Assembly (NCBI GenBank): GCA_964551475.1
Contig: CAZKCI010000003.1
Span: 1 to 59,083, forward strand
Source: CAZKCI01 sp964551475
Lineage (GTDB): Bacteria; Auribacterota; Erginobacteria; Erginobacterales; CAZKCI01
Length of the DNA stretch: 59,083 bases
Reading direction: 5' to 3'
Shown in pieces: positions 46,445 to 55,866 of this stretch. Numbering within the stretch: position 1 is the stretch's first letter; every line of letters starts with the position of its first letter. The position numbers were made by a program, and so were the translations under genes. The notes under the pieces were generated by a model. That model was given only the letters and a program-made list of their open reading frames with translations. It did no database searches and was not told the origin of the DNA.

Positions 46445-48496
46445 CTACAAAGACTTGGCCTGGGCGACGATGTTTTCGACCGTGATGCCGAACTTCTGAT
46501 AGAGGACCTCGGCGGGGGCGGAGGCGCCGAAGCCGGTCATCCCGACAATCTTTCCGTCGAGACCGACATAGCGCTCCCAGCCCTTGGCGTTGCCCGCCTC
46601 CACCGCCACCCGTTTCCTGACCGAGGAAGGAAGGACGGACTCCCGGTATTCCGCCGGCTGGCTGTCGAAGATCTCCCAGGAGGGAAGGGAGACGACGCGG
46701 ACCTTTTTCCCTTCCGCGGCGAGCTTATCTCCGGCTTCCCGGGCGAGGTGGACCTCGGAGCCCGTCCCGATCAGTATGATCTCGGGATGCCCCTCGGGGG
46801 TTTCCCAAAGCGTGTAGCCGCCCTGGGCCGTTCCCGCGGCCGGAGCGCAGCGAGTCCGGTCGAGGACGGGGAGGTTCTGGCGGGTGAAGACGAGGGCCAC
46901 GGGACCGTCCCGGCGAGAGACGGCGATCTTCCAGGCCTCCGCCGTTTCCGCGGCGTCGGCCGGGCGGAGGACGACAAGGTTGGGCACCGCCCGGAGCACC
47001 ATCAGTTGTTCGACCGGCTGGTGGGTGGGGCCGTCCTCGCCCAGTCCGATGGAGTCGTGGGTGAAGACGTAGATGACGCGTGAATGGTCCATCGCCGCCA
47101 GCCTCATCGGCGGGCGCATGTAGTCGGAGAAGGTGAGGAAAGTGGCGGTATAGGGGATGAGGCCGCCGTGGAGGGCGATCCCGCCGGCGATCGATCCCAT
47201 CGCGTGCTCGCGGACGCCGAAGTGGATGTTTCTCCCCTCGTATCCCCAGGCTTCGCCCACGGCGCCCTGCACGCCCTCCGGCTTGGGCCCCGTCGGCTCG
47301 AAGTCGCCTCCCCCCTTGATCCAGGTCAGCGTCGAGGGATTGAGGTCGGCCGAGCCGCCGATCAGCTCCGGGATATTCTTGCCCAGAACCTGGAGGACGG
47401 CCTCGGAGGCCTTGCGTGTGGCGACGGATTTCGTCTCCCCCGCAAAGTCCGGGATCCCGGCCTCCCAGCCCGCAGGGAGCTCGCGCTTCATCATCCGTTC
47501 GAACTCGTTTGCCTGGTCGGGGAACTCGGCGGCGTAGCGGGCGAGAACCGTCTTCCACTCCTCCTCGCATTTCTCCCCTTTCTTCAGGGCCTTGCGGAAA
47601 TTTTCGAGGATTTCGGGGAAGATCAGGAAGGGCGGCTCCACCGGCCAGAAGAGGGCTTTCTTGGCGGCCATCAGCTCCTCTTCTCCCAGGGGAGAGCCGT
47701 GGACGCCGGAGGTGTTCTGCTTTTTCGGAGCGCCGTAGCCGATGATCGTCCGGACCATGATCAGGGAGGGGCGGGCAGTCTCGTCGCGGGCGCGGGTGAT
47801 CGCCCGGGAGATCGCTCCCAGGTCGTTCCCGTCGGCGACGCGGAGGACCTGCCAGCCGTAGGCTTCGAACCTTTCCTCCACGTTTTCGGTGAAGGCCAGC
47901 GAGGTGGTCCCGGCGAGCGAGATCTGGTTGTCATCGTAGAGGACGACCAGTTTGCCGAGCTTCAGATGGCCGGCCAGCGAGCAGGCTTCGGAGGCCACTC
48001 CCTCCATCAGGTCGCCGTCGGAGGCGAGGACATAGGTGTGGTGGTCGACGACGGCGTGCCCGGGGCGGTTGCAGCGGGCGGCGAGATGAGCCTCGGCGAT
48101 CGCCATGCCCACCGCGTGGCTCAAGCCCTGGCCGAGGGGGCCGGTGGTCGCCTCGACGCCGGGCGTGAGACGACACTCGGGATGGCCGGGGGTTTTCGAT
48201 CCCCACTGGCGGAAGTTCTTGAGCTGGTCCAAAGGGAGGTCATAGCCGGTGAGATGGAGGAGGGAGTAGAGGAGCATGGAGCCGTGGCCGCCGGAGAGGA
48301 CGAAACGGTCGCGATCGGGCCAGCAGGGATTCTTCGGGTTGTGCTTGAGATGCTTGGTCCAGAGGACATAGGCCATCGGCGCCGCCCCCATCGGCAGTCC
48401 CGGGTGGCCGGAGTTGGCCTTCTGAATGCCGTCGGCGGCGAGAAAGCGGATCTGGTTGACGCTCAGCGTCTCAAGTTCCTTGCGGTCCATCTTCAT
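46445..48496 (-). CDS. tkt: Transketolase
   Basis: 683 residues from the ATG ending at 48496 (GGGAGATACCT upstream), full-length single-chain form. It moves two-carbon units between sugar phosphates in the non-oxidative pentose phosphate pathway using thiamine diphosphate. Motifs: GHPGLPMGAAPM, GGHGSMLLYSLLHLTGYDL, TPGHPE, DGDLMEGVASEACSLAGHL (ThDP/Mg), FTHDSIGLGEDGPTHQP and the pyrimidine-part FGVREHAMG. It is a standalone gene here; the neighbours downstream are a FAD oxidase and LarA-like gene. Confidence 0.95.
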   Translation of the reverse strand: MKMDRKELETLSVNQIRFLAADGIQKANSGHPGLPMGAAPMAYVLWTKHLKHNPKNPCWPDRDRFVLSGGHGSMLLYSLLHLTGYDLPLDQLKNFRQWGSKTPGHPECRLTPGVEATTGPLGQGLSHAVGMAIAEAHLAARCNRPGHAVVDHHTYVLASDGDLMEGVASEACSLAGHLKLGKLVVLYDDNQISLAGTTSLAFTENVEERFEAYGWQVLRVADGNDLGAISRAITRARDETARPSLIMVRTIIGYGAPKKQNTSGVHGSPLGEEELMAAKKALFWPVEPPFLIFPEILENFRKALKKGEKCEEEWKTVLARYAAEFPDQANEFERMMKRELPAGWEAGIPDFAGETKSVATRKASEAVLQVLGKNIPELIGGSADLNPSTLTWIKGGGDFEPTGPKPEGVQGAVGEAWGYEGRNIHFGVREHAMGSIAGGIALHGGLIPYTATFLTFSDYMRPPMRLAAMDHSRVIYVFTHDSIGLGEDGPTHQPVEQLMVLRAVPNLVVLRPADAAETAEAWKIAVSRRDGPVALVFTRQNLPVLDRTRCAPAAGTAQGGYTLWETPEGHPEIILIGTGSEVHLAREAGDKLAAEGKKVRVVSLPSWEIFDSQPAEYRESVLPSSVRKRVAVEAGNAKGWERYVGLDGKIVGMTGFGASAPAEVLYQKFGITVENIVAQAKSL

Positions 48497-48573
48497 AGGT
48501 ATCTCCCGGTTGAATGGTCGAGGGATTCTAACCAAGTGAAACGGGGGAAACAAGGGGGATAAACAGCAGGCGA

Positions 48574-50274
48574 TTACAAGCGCAACGGAGAGAGATAGGA
48601 TTCCGGGAAGATGTTGCCGCGGCCCAGGATACCCCTGGGGTCGAGGGCGGCTTTGACGCGGGCCATCTCCTCCAGCCCCGGCTTCCCGTAGAGGATCTCC
48701 AGGTAGGGGTGCTTGAGCTTGCCGATCCCGTGCTCGGCGGAGACGGTTCCTCCCAGAGACACCGCTTTTTGGGAGAACTCCCGGGCCAGGCTCTTCGCCC
48801 GGGCGAGCTCATCCTCGTTGCGGGGGAGCATGTTCACGTGGAGGTGGTTTTCGCCGATGTGACCGAAGACGGCGTGGGGGAGGCCGGCGGAGCGGAGTTT
48901 TTCCGAGTAGCAGGCGAGCATCTCGGAGAGCTTCGACTCCGGGACGGCGAGGTCGGTGGACATCTTGTGGACGGCCGGGAAGGAACGCTGGTTGGCGGCC
49001 ACGATCGCGTTGACCGCCTCGGGGAGGGCGTGGCGGAAAAGGCGGACCTTCTCCCGTTCCTCGTCCTCCATCCCGGTCCAGGTCTGGTCGGTGGAGGAGC
49101 GATGGCGCTGGAGGATCTCGTCCAGGGAGAGGATCAGTCCATCGAGCGTCGCCTCCGTGTAGGGAAGTTCGAAGAAGATGGCCGCCCGGGCCGCCTCCGA
49201 GATGGGGGGGAGAGGGGATCCGGCGCCGTCGGCGGCCTTCTTCTCCCGCAGGATGGCCAGGGAGGAAGAGTCGAAATACTCGAAGACCAGCGCGTCCGGA
49301 AAGGCCGCCTTCGCCTCCCGGAAGAACTCGAGGGCATCCTCCTCGGAGGGGAAGAAGGGAACGAGGGAGAGGATGTTCTCCGGACGGGGGAGGATCCCCA
49401 TCTCCGCCTCGGTGATCACGCCGAGCGTCCCCTCGGAACCGATGAAGAGATCGATCAGGTCCATCCCCTCGGCGGCGAAATAGCCGGCGGAGGACTTCAC
49501 GGAGGGCATCCGGTAGCGGGGGACATCCAGGACCAGGGTTTTTCCTCCGGTCGTGACGATCTGAAAACGGCCGTCCTGTCCCGCCGTCGTCTTTCCCCGC
49601 CGCAGGCTCAGGACGCTGCCGTCGGCGAGGACCACGCGCAGGGACCGGACATACTTTCGGGTCGGGCCGTAGCGGTAGGAGCGCTCTCCCGAGGCGTTGG
49701 CGGCGATCGTCCCCCCCAAGGTGGCGCTGGTCTCGGTGGCGTCCACCGGATAGAAGAATCGTTCAGCCGAGGAGAGGAATTCCTGGAGCGCGCCGCCGTC
49801 GGAAAGGGAGGGGGAGGCGGCGAGTTCGGCGAGGTCCTTGGTCTCGATCCGGTGGTGGAGGGTCTTGAGGAGGATCCCCGCCTGGGCGCGGATGAACCAG
49901 GCGCCCGTGCCCCGGTCGCGGCCGAGGTCGAGGAGCCTGTCCATCTTCTCGAGCGAGAGGAGTCCGCCGCCCCGGGGCACCGCCCCGCCGACGATCCCCG
50001 TCCTCCCGCCGGAGACGGTGACGGGGACGGCTCTCCCGTTCATCTCGGAGAGGAAGGCCGCGATCTCGGATTCGTTTCTGGGGAAGACGAGTCGGTCGGC
50101 CGCTCCGCCGGCCAGCCGCGATTCGTCGCGCAGGTAGGAGGCGTAATCGGCCGCGATCCGGTCCGTCCCCTCGAATAGAGAGACCGGGTTGCGGGGATCC
50201 CCGCGGGCTTTCTCGGCTCGAATGGCGGAACCGGGGGAGGCGCTCTGGTTATCGGTCGGAGATGTCATGGCCAT
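48574..50274 (-). CDS. FAD-linked oxidase, GlcD/D-lactate dehydrogenase type
   Basis: 566 residues. The N-terminal PCMH-type FAD domain shows VSGGRTGIVGGAVPRGGG, the flavin loop ETSATLGGTIAANASGERSYRYG and FIGSEGTLGVITEAE. The C-terminal cap has VFGHIGENHLHVN (metal/substrate His) and GTVSAEHGIGKLK. The family oxidises 2-hydroxy acids such as D-lactate, glycolate or 2-hydroxyglutarate. No GlcE/GlcF or electron-transfer flavoprotein gene is adjacent, but a LarA-like gene lies upstream on the same strand, suggesting lactate use. Confidence 0.9.
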   Translation of the reverse strand: MAMTSPTDNQSASPGSAIRAEKARGDPRNPVSLFEGTDRIAADYASYLRDESRLAGGAADRLVFPRNESEIAAFLSEMNGRAVPVTVSGGRTGIVGGAVPRGGGLLSLEKMDRLLDLGRDRGTGAWFIRAQAGILLKTLHHRIETKDLAELAASPSLSDGGALQEFLSSAERFFYPVDATETSATLGGTIAANASGERSYRYGPTRKYVRSLRVVLADGSVLSLRRGKTTAGQDGRFQIVTTGGKTLVLDVPRYRMPSVKSSAGYFAAEGMDLIDLFIGSEGTLGVITEAEMGILPRPENILSLVPFFPSEEDALEFFREAKAAFPDALVFEYFDSSSLAILREKKAADGAGSPLPPISEAARAAIFFELPYTEATLDGLILSLDEILQRHRSSTDQTWTGMEDEEREKVRLFRHALPEAVNAIVAANQRSFPAVHKMSTDLAVPESKLSEMLACYSEKLRSAGLPHAVFGHIGENHLHVNMLPRNEDELARAKSLAREFSQKAVSLGGTVSAEHGIGKLKHPYLEILYGKPGLEEMARVKAALDPRGILGRGNIFPESYLSPLRL

Positions 50275-50284
50275 ATCCTATCTC

Positions 50285-50410
50285 CCGGGCTACAGCGCCG
50301 GTTCACAGAACCGGCCTACAAGCACCGAGATGCGCGTGTGCATCGTTTGTAGGCCCGGTCTGCGACCGGGCGTTATGAACGCCGGTTCACAGAACCGGCC
50401 TACAGCACGT
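50285..50410. repeat. Repeat cluster (GCCGGTTCACAGAACCGGCC, two direct copies)
   Basis: GCCGGTTCACAGAACCGGCC-TACA occurs at about 50290 and 50380, each a near-perfect hairpin, with an inverted relative TGTAGGCCCGGTCTGCGACC between them. It separates the LarA-like gene from the oxidase. Confidence 0.75.
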
Positions 50411-50445
50411 GTTTGGCCCGTTGTATCCCTGATATTTTAATTGGA

Positions 50446-51846
50446 TCAAACCTCCGGCCTGATCCGGATTAAAAAACCGGGATTGTCGATCACGGCGATG
50501 GTCGTCTCCGCCGCGTAGCGGAGGACCCAATGTTTCAGCCTCCCCTCGGGCGGCGTCCCGGGCTCGCCGAAAAAGTGGAAGGGCAGCGCGCTCTTATCCT
50601 CCGGGGTGAGGCCGTCCTCAATCAGGTGGACCCGCCCGGGCCCGACGTGCTCGAGGATGCGGAAGACGTCGACCGCCTTCTGCTTGCCGATCTTGAAGTC
50701 GCCCCGGACGATCTCGAGAACCTTGAGCTTGGCCGCCCGCAGCCCTTCACCGGGGTCGGGATGCCGTTTCATCTCCTCCACGGCGAGAGCCATCAGCCGC
50801 CGATACTCCTCGTTGCCGAAACGGTCGGGGCAGGGGGCGGCGGCCAGGATCAGTCCTCCCGGCCGAACCGCGGTGAAGGCGGCGTGGACGGCCTTGCCCG
50901 CCTGATAGAGGTTGATCCCCAGGGACCCCGCCCCGGCGATCACCGCCCCCGGACGCTCGGGGAGGGAGACCGTCCAAACCGAGTCGAGCTTTTCCGCCGC
51001 CGCCCGGTGGACGGCGAAGATCTCCCCGCCCGCGAGGTGGACGAGGGCGCCGCCGGCGTCGATGATCGAGGCCAGGCAGTAGACCGCGCGCCCGCGTTCC
51101 CGGAGCGAGTCGATGATCGCCGAGACGATCCTCTTCTTGCTCTCGTAAACCGGGTTGCCGTCGAGGACGCCCAGGGCCACCCGGTCGGCGAAACCGGTGT
51201 CGGAGAACATCCGCAGATGTTCGGCGGTGATCGTCTCCCGGTCGCAGATGCCGGGGCAGAAGGATTTCGGCCCCCCCGCCACACCGGCGAAGTAGTGGTT
51301 GTCGATGTCGGTGAGAGCGATGATCAGGTCGGCTTCGCCGGCCGCCCGGCAGATCCGGATCGGCCGACCATCCGCTTCCCCCGCCGGGGCGAGGTTTTTT
51401 TCGCACTCGTGGGAGACGATCTCGATCCGCCGGAGGATCTCCTCCCCGACGACCTTTTTCAGCTCGGCCCCGGTGTGGAGGCGGTGGGTGCCGGTGCAGA
51501 CCACCGCCAGGACTTGTTCCGGGCCGACGCCGTAGCGCGATTTCAGGAGGTCGAGGAGGAGCGGGAGGAGGAGGCGGGTGTGAACGTTGGGGCGGGTGTA
51601 GTCGTCGACCAGGATGGCGATCCGCCCGTTTTTCCGGCCGCGCCGGACCAGCGCGCCGAAAGGAGGGCTGGCGCCGAGCGGGTTCTCCAGGGCGGAGGCC
51701 AGGGCGCCCGCCGGGTCATCGATCGCGGGACTCCGGGGAGAAAGCTCCAGGGGCAGGTAACGGCCGCGGTCGATCCACTCCTGGGGGATGAAACCGGCAA
51801 GAACCCGGTCGCCGTAGTGGAGGCGGATGTCTTCAGTTCGCATCAT
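50446..51846 (-). CDS. LarA-like (lactate racemase/DUF2088 family) protein
   Basis: 466 residues. LarA racemises 2-hydroxy acids using a nickel-pincer nucleotide bound to a lysine. Conserved landmarks are ILVDDYTRPN, VVCTGTHRLHTGAELKKVVG, IVSHECEKN, DIDNHYFAGVAGGPKSFCPGI (His and Lys at the cofactor site) and a late DRFGNEEYRR. It is slightly longer than LarA (about 420) and may act on a different hydroxy acid. The maturation genes larB/larC/larE are not in the window. It neighbours the GlcD-like oxidase on the same strand. Confidence 0.85.
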   Translation of the reverse strand: MMRTEDIRLHYGDRVLAGFIPQEWIDRGRYLPLELSPRSPAIDDPAGALASALENPLGASPPFGALVRRGRKNGRIAILVDDYTRPNVHTRLLLPLLLDLLKSRYGVGPEQVLAVVCTGTHRLHTGAELKKVVGEEILRRIEIVSHECEKNLAPAGEADGRPIRICRAAGEADLIIALTDIDNHYFAGVAGGPKSFCPGICDRETITAEHLRMFSDTGFADRVALGVLDGNPVYESKKRIVSAIIDSLRERGRAVYCLASIIDAGGALVHLAGGEIFAVHRAAAEKLDSVWTVSLPERPGAVIAGAGSLGINLYQAGKAVHAAFTAVRPGGLILAAAPCPDRFGNEEYRRLMALAVEEMKRHPDPGEGLRAAKLKVLEIVRGDFKIGKQKAVDVFRILEHVGPGRVHLIEDGLTPEDKSALPFHFFGEPGTPPEGRLKHWVLRYAAETTIAVIDNPGFLIRIRPEV

Positions 51847-51904
51847 AGCGCCGATCGCATTATCGGTGAGGGGACCAAGAACAGCATACTATATCCGAAA
51901 AAAA

Positions 51905-52135
51905 ACGGATAAATTCGAAACTCGAATATTGAAATCCGAAACAAACTGATAAATTCGAAACTCCCAAACGATGGACACAGAGATACCTTGTTGTCTGACA
52001 TTACGCTATGGCCTGCCGCCGGCGGTTTCGAATTTAGGTCATTCGAATTTGTTTCGGATTTCGAGTTTCGGATTTCGAATTTAATGCTCGCCGTCGATGG
52101 TATTCCCGGAAGTTCGAAACAAATTTATCGAAAGG
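51905..52135. repeat. AT-rich palindromic repeat, family E copy 2, entering the copA 3' end
   Basis: GGATAAATTCGAAACTCGAA and ATTGAAATCCGAAACAAACT face TTCGAATTTGTTTCGGATTTC and GAGTTTCGGATTTCGAATTT. Its right part (about 52081-52135) lies inside the copA frame and encodes SINLFRTS near the C-terminus. Confidence 0.75.
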
Positions 52136-54324
52136 GAGTTCAATACCACCGACACCGAGGACAAAGCCATGGCCGCGCCGGCGAAGACCGGGCTCAGGAG
52201 AACGCCGGTCAGGGGATAGAGGGCGCCGGCGGCCAGGGGGATGCCGATGGCGTTGTAGGCGAAGGCCCAGAAGAGGTTCAGCCGGATCTTTCTCATCGCG
52301 AAACGGGCGAGGCGGATGGCGGTGACGACGTCCAGGAGATTGTCCCGGACCAGGATGATCTCGCCCGCCTCCCGGGCGATGTCGGTCCCCGATCCGATCG
52401 CGATCCCGACATCGGCCCGGGCCAGGGCCGGCCCGTCGTTGATCCCGTCGCCGACCATCGCCGTCCGTTTCCCCGCGGACTGGAAACGGACGATCGCGCC
52501 GGCCTTCTCCCCGGGGAGGACCTCGGCCAGGACCTGGCCGATCCCGATTTCGGCCGCGATCGCCTCGGCGGTCCTCCGGTTGTCCCCGGTGATCATGGCC
52601 ACTTCCACTCCCATCCCCTGGAGGGCCCTCACCGCGTGCGCGGCGGACGGCTTAGGCGCATCCCCGATCGCGATCGCGCCCAGGAAACGTTTCTCCGACG
52701 CGAGGAAGATCACCGTGTGACCCGCTCCCTCCCAGGCCGGGAGCCGCGCTTCCGCGCCCGCGAGATCGACGCCGATTTTCTCCATCAGGCGGCGATTGCC
52801 CACATGGTGCGGAGATCCGGCCAAGATCCCCCGCACGCCTTGTCCGGGCAGAGCGGCAAAATCCGCCGGTTCCGGGATGGAGATCAACTCCGCTTCGGCC
52901 CTCCGGAGCACCGCCCGGGCGAGGGGATGCTCGGAGAATTTCTCCAGTCCCGCGGCCCGGGCTAGAAGTTCCCGCTCGTCCCCGTCGGCCGCGAAGGCCG
53001 CGATGACTTCCATCTTCCCCCGGGTCAACGTCCCCGTTTTGTCGAAGACGACGAGGTCGATCTTCTCCGCCGCCTGGAGGGCGGCGGCGGTCCGGATCAG
53101 TATCCCCCGGCGGGCGGCCATCCCGGTCGCCACCATCACGCCGGTCGGCGTGGCCAATCCCAGGGCGCAAGGGCAGGCGATGATCAGGACGGAGATGGCG
53201 GAGGAGAGGGCGAAGTCGAAGGGCTGTCCCAGGAGGAGCCAGACGGCGAAGGTGATAAGAGCGGCGGCGGCGACGGCCGGGACGAAGCGGGCGGCGACCC
53301 GATCCGCCAGATCCTGGACCGGGGCCCGGGACCCCTGGGCCTCCTTCACCAGCCGCATGATCCGGGCCAGGGTCGTATCCTTCCCCACCCGGATGGCCGT
53401 GAAGGTGAAGGCGCCGGCGAGGTTGATCGTCCCTCCGGTGACCGCGCTCCCCGGCTCCTTCTCCGCCGGGGCGGCTTCGCCCGTGAGCATCGACTCGTCC
53501 ACGGTCGAGCGGCCCTCGGCCAGTGTCCCGTCCACGGGTATCTTCTCTCCGGGCCGGACCACCAGACGGTCACCGACCGTCACGTCTTCAATCGGGATTT
53601 CGGTCTCCTTCCCGTCCCGAACGATGCGGGCGACGGAGGGCTGGAGGCGGGCGAGCCCGGCGATCGCCGCCCCCGCCCGCCCGCGCGCCAGGGACTCCAG
53701 ATATTTGCCGAGGAGGATGAAAGCGATGAGAAGGCCGGCGACTTCATAATAGAGGTCATGGGCGGACACTCCCGTTTGGCCGAGGACGAGAGCGGCGGTG
53801 ACGACGAGGCTGTAGAGGAAGGCCGCTCCGGTTCCCAGGGCGACCAGCGTGTCCATGGTCGCGGTTCTCGCCCGGATGAGGGAACGGAACCCCCGGGTGT
53901 AGAAACGGGAGCCGGCGAGGACGATGGGCGCGGTGAGGGCGAGCTGGAGAAGGGCGATCAAGCGCCCGTCGGCCAGGGGCAGGCGCATCCCCAGGTGCGG
54001 TCCCATCGCCAGGACCAGCAGAGGCAGGGCGAAGGCCAGGGCGATGAGAAAACGTCGGCGGTAGGCGAGACCCTCGTCTCTCCGGAAGCGGTCTTCCTCC
54101 CCCGGCGTTGTCTCCGCCGGGTCGAGAGCGGTGTAACCGGCGTCGGCGACCGCCTTCCGGAACGCGGCCAATCCGGTGCGGGAAGGATCGAACTCGATCC
54201 AGGCCTTGGCCGCGGCGAAGTTCACCCGGGCGCTCTGAACGCCCGGCAGTTTCTTCAGGGATTTTTCGATGTTCGCGGCGCAAGCGGCGCAGTGCATGCC
54301 GCGGATGACGAAGGAGAGAGTCAT
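52081..54324 (-). CDS. copA: Copper-translocating P1B-type ATPase
   Basis: 747 residues. N-terminal metal-binding domain with MHCAACAANIEKSL (C12-x2-C15). Eight membrane helices; ion-path motif ACPCALGLATPTG in helix 6; phosphorylation DKTGTLT; SEHPLARA (the P1B-specific HP); GDGINDGPALA hinge; TGE phosphatase loop (LTGEAAP). It exports Cu+ from the cytoplasm. The C-terminus beyond LNSLS is not family-like: INLFRTSGNTIDGEH is supplied by the AT-rich repeat. It lies divergent from glnA; no CsoR/CueR regulator is seen. Confidence 0.95.
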   Translation of the reverse strand: MTLSFVIRGMHCAACAANIEKSLKKLPGVQSARVNFAAAKAWIEFDPSRTGLAAFRKAVADAGYTALDPAETTPGEEDRFRRDEGLAYRRRFLIALAFALPLLVLAMGPHLGMRLPLADGRLIALLQLALTAPIVLAGSRFYTRGFRSLIRARTATMDTLVALGTGAAFLYSLVVTAALVLGQTGVSAHDLYYEVAGLLIAFILLGKYLESLARGRAGAAIAGLARLQPSVARIVRDGKETEIPIEDVTVGDRLVVRPGEKIPVDGTLAEGRSTVDESMLTGEAAPAEKEPGSAVTGGTINLAGAFTFTAIRVGKDTTLARIMRLVKEAQGSRAPVQDLADRVAARFVPAVAAAALITFAVWLLLGQPFDFALSSAISVLIIACPCALGLATPTGVMVATGMAARRGILIRTAAALQAAEKIDLVVFDKTGTLTRGKMEVIAAFAADGDERELLARAAGLEKFSEHPLARAVLRRAEAELISIPEPADFAALPGQGVRGILAGSPHHVGNRRLMEKIGVDLAGAEARLPAWEGAGHTVIFLASEKRFLGAIAIGDAPKPSAAHAVRALQGMGVEVAMITGDNRRTAEAIAAEIGIGQVLAEVLPGEKAGAIVRFQSAGKRTAMVGDGINDGPALARADVGIAIGSGTDIAREAGEIILVRDNLLDVVTAIRLARFAMRKIRLNLFWAFAYNAIGIPLAAGALYPLTGVLLSPVFAGAAMALSSVSVVLNSLSINLFRTSGNTIDGEH

Positions 54325-54409
54325 TTTTCAATGGCCAGTGGTCATCTATCAACGGTCAACGGAGACTTGGCCGGGGGCGGTTTCCTCTTTTCGATGCCTT
54401 TTCCGATGC

Positions 54410-54415
54410 TATACT
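54410..54415 (+). promoter_or_regulatory. Candidate -10 box (TATACT) for glnA
   Basis: TATACT is 50 bases before the glnA start; no -35 box is recognised, which may indicate an activated promoter. Confidence 0.35.
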
Positions 54416-54434
54416 GTTCCGAAGCGAAAAGAAA

Positions 54435-54450
54435 GTCTGACCGGTCAGAC
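54435..54450 (+). promoter_or_regulatory. Perfect 16-base palindrome in the glnA leader
   Basis: GTCTGACCGGTCAGAC lies between the candidate -10 box and the ribosome site CAGGAGACAGCC. It is a possible operator for a dimeric regulator. Confidence 0.45.
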
Positions 54451-54464
54451 GACAGGAGACAGCC

Positions 54465-55790
54465 ATGAGCGACTTGAGAAAAGAGATACTCGCCACGGTC
54501 AAGGAGAAGAAGATCCGCCACATTCAGCTCTGGTTCACCGATATCCTCGGGCGGCTCAAGAGCAGCGAGATCTCGGAGACCGAGCTCGAAGGGGCGCTGG
54601 AGTGCGGGGTGGGCTTCGACGGCTCCTCGATCGAGGGGATGGCCCGGATCGAGGAGTCGGACGTGGTGGCGATGCCCGACCCCGCCACCTTCCAGATCCT
54701 CCCCTGGACCTCGCCCGAGTACCCGGTGGCCCGGATCATCTGCGACATCCTCGACCCCGATCGCCGCTCCCACCCCGGCGACCCGCGCCAGGTTTTGAAG
54801 CGGATGCTCAAGAAGGCCGCCTCTCAGGGCTATGTCTACAGCGTGGGGCCGGAGATGGAGTACTTCTACTTCAAGAGCGAGGCCGGCCCCGAGGGACTGG
54901 ACGCCGGGGGCTACTTCGACCTGACCCCGCCCGACCGGGGGACCGAGATCCGGCGGGACACCGCCCGCGCGCTCCAGGCCATGGGGATGCGGGTGGAGTG
55001 CACGCACCACGAGGTGGCGAAAAGCCAGCACGAGATCGATCTGAGGCACGGGGACGCGCTCCGGATGGCCGACGGCGTGATGACACTGCGCTTCGTGGTC
55101 AAGGAGATCGCGCGGCGAAACCTGGTCTACGCGACCTTCATGCCCAAGCCCGTGCAGACGGAGAACGGGAGCGGGATGCACGTCCACCAGTCGCTCTTCG
55201 CGGGGGAGAAGAACGCCTTCTTTGATCCCAAGGACAAGCACCACCTCTCGCTCGTCGCCAAGCAGTTCACCGCCGGCCTGCTCCGGCACGCCGACGAGCT
55301 GATCGCGGTGACCAACCAGTGGGTGAACTCCTACAAGCGGCTGGTGCCGGGCTACGAGGCGCCGGTCTACAACTCCTGGGCGACGCGGAACCGTTCGACG
55401 ATGATCCGGGTGCCGCTCTACCAGCCGGGGAAGGAGGGGGCGACGCGGATCGAGTTCCGGGCGCCGGACCCCGCCTGCAACCCCTATCTCGCCTTCGCGG
55501 TGATGCTGGCGGCGGGGCTGGCGGGGATGGCGGGGAAGTACCGCCTGGCGGAGCCGCTGGAGGAGAACATCTTCGCGCTCTCGGCTGGGGAGAAGGAGAA
55601 GCGGGGGATCCAGGCGCTGCCGGGGAGCCTGTACGCGGCGATCGAGGCGGTGAGGGGGAGCGCGCTGGTGAAGGAGACGCTGGGGGCGCACATGTTCGAG
55701 AAGTTCGTGGAGAACAAGGAGATCGAGTGGGACAACTACCGCACCCACGTCTCCCGTTACGAGCTGGACGAGTATCTCCCGATCCTCTGA
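54465..55790 (+). CDS. glnA: Glutamine synthetase type I
   Basis: 441 residues. It makes glutamine from glutamate, ammonia and ATP. Signatures: VGFDGSSIEGMARIEESD, GPEMEYFYF, KPVQTENGSGMHVHQSLF, NSYKRLVPGYEAP and NRSTMIRVP. The length and the gap pattern fit the GSI-alpha type. At the place of the adenylylated Tyr in GSI-beta (KNLYDL) this protein has ENIFALS, so adenylylation control is not possible; feedback or transcription should regulate it instead. It heads a + strand run with hisH and hisF. Confidence 0.95.
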   Translation: MSDLRKEILATVKEKKIRHIQLWFTDILGRLKSSEISETELEGALECGVGFDGSSIEGMARIEESDVVAMPDPATFQILPWTSPEYPVARIICDILDPDRRSHPGDPRQVLKRMLKKAASQGYVYSVGPEMEYFYFKSEAGPEGLDAGGYFDLTPPDRGTEIRRDTARALQAMGMRVECTHHEVAKSQHEIDLRHGDALRMADGVMTLRFVVKEIARRNLVYATFMPKPVQTENGSGMHVHQSLFAGEKNAFFDPKDKHHLSLVAKQFTAGLLRHADELIAVTNQWVNSYKRLVPGYEAPVYNSWATRNRSTMIRVPLYQPGKEGATRIEFRAPDPACNPYLAFAVMLAAGLAGMAGKYRLAEPLEENIFALSAGEKEKRGIQALPGSLYAAIEAVRGSALVKETLGAHMFEKFVENKEIEWDNYRTHVSRYELDEYLPIL

Positions 55791-55866
55791 CTTCGAATTG
55801 CGCGCCGAAGCGCTACAGCGCGCAGGCGCGAATTATCGCGAATTGACGCGAATAACCGAACTGATG

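Noticed and set aside
47084..48562. 492-codon + strand frame opposite transketolase
   Set aside because: Shadow of tkt; no ribosome site or recognisable domain.
50285..50410. Possible CRISPR array (repeated GCCGGTTCACAGAACCGGCC)
   Set aside because: Only two direct copies plus an inverted relative, irregular spacing and no cas genes; it fits a dispersed palindromic repeat.
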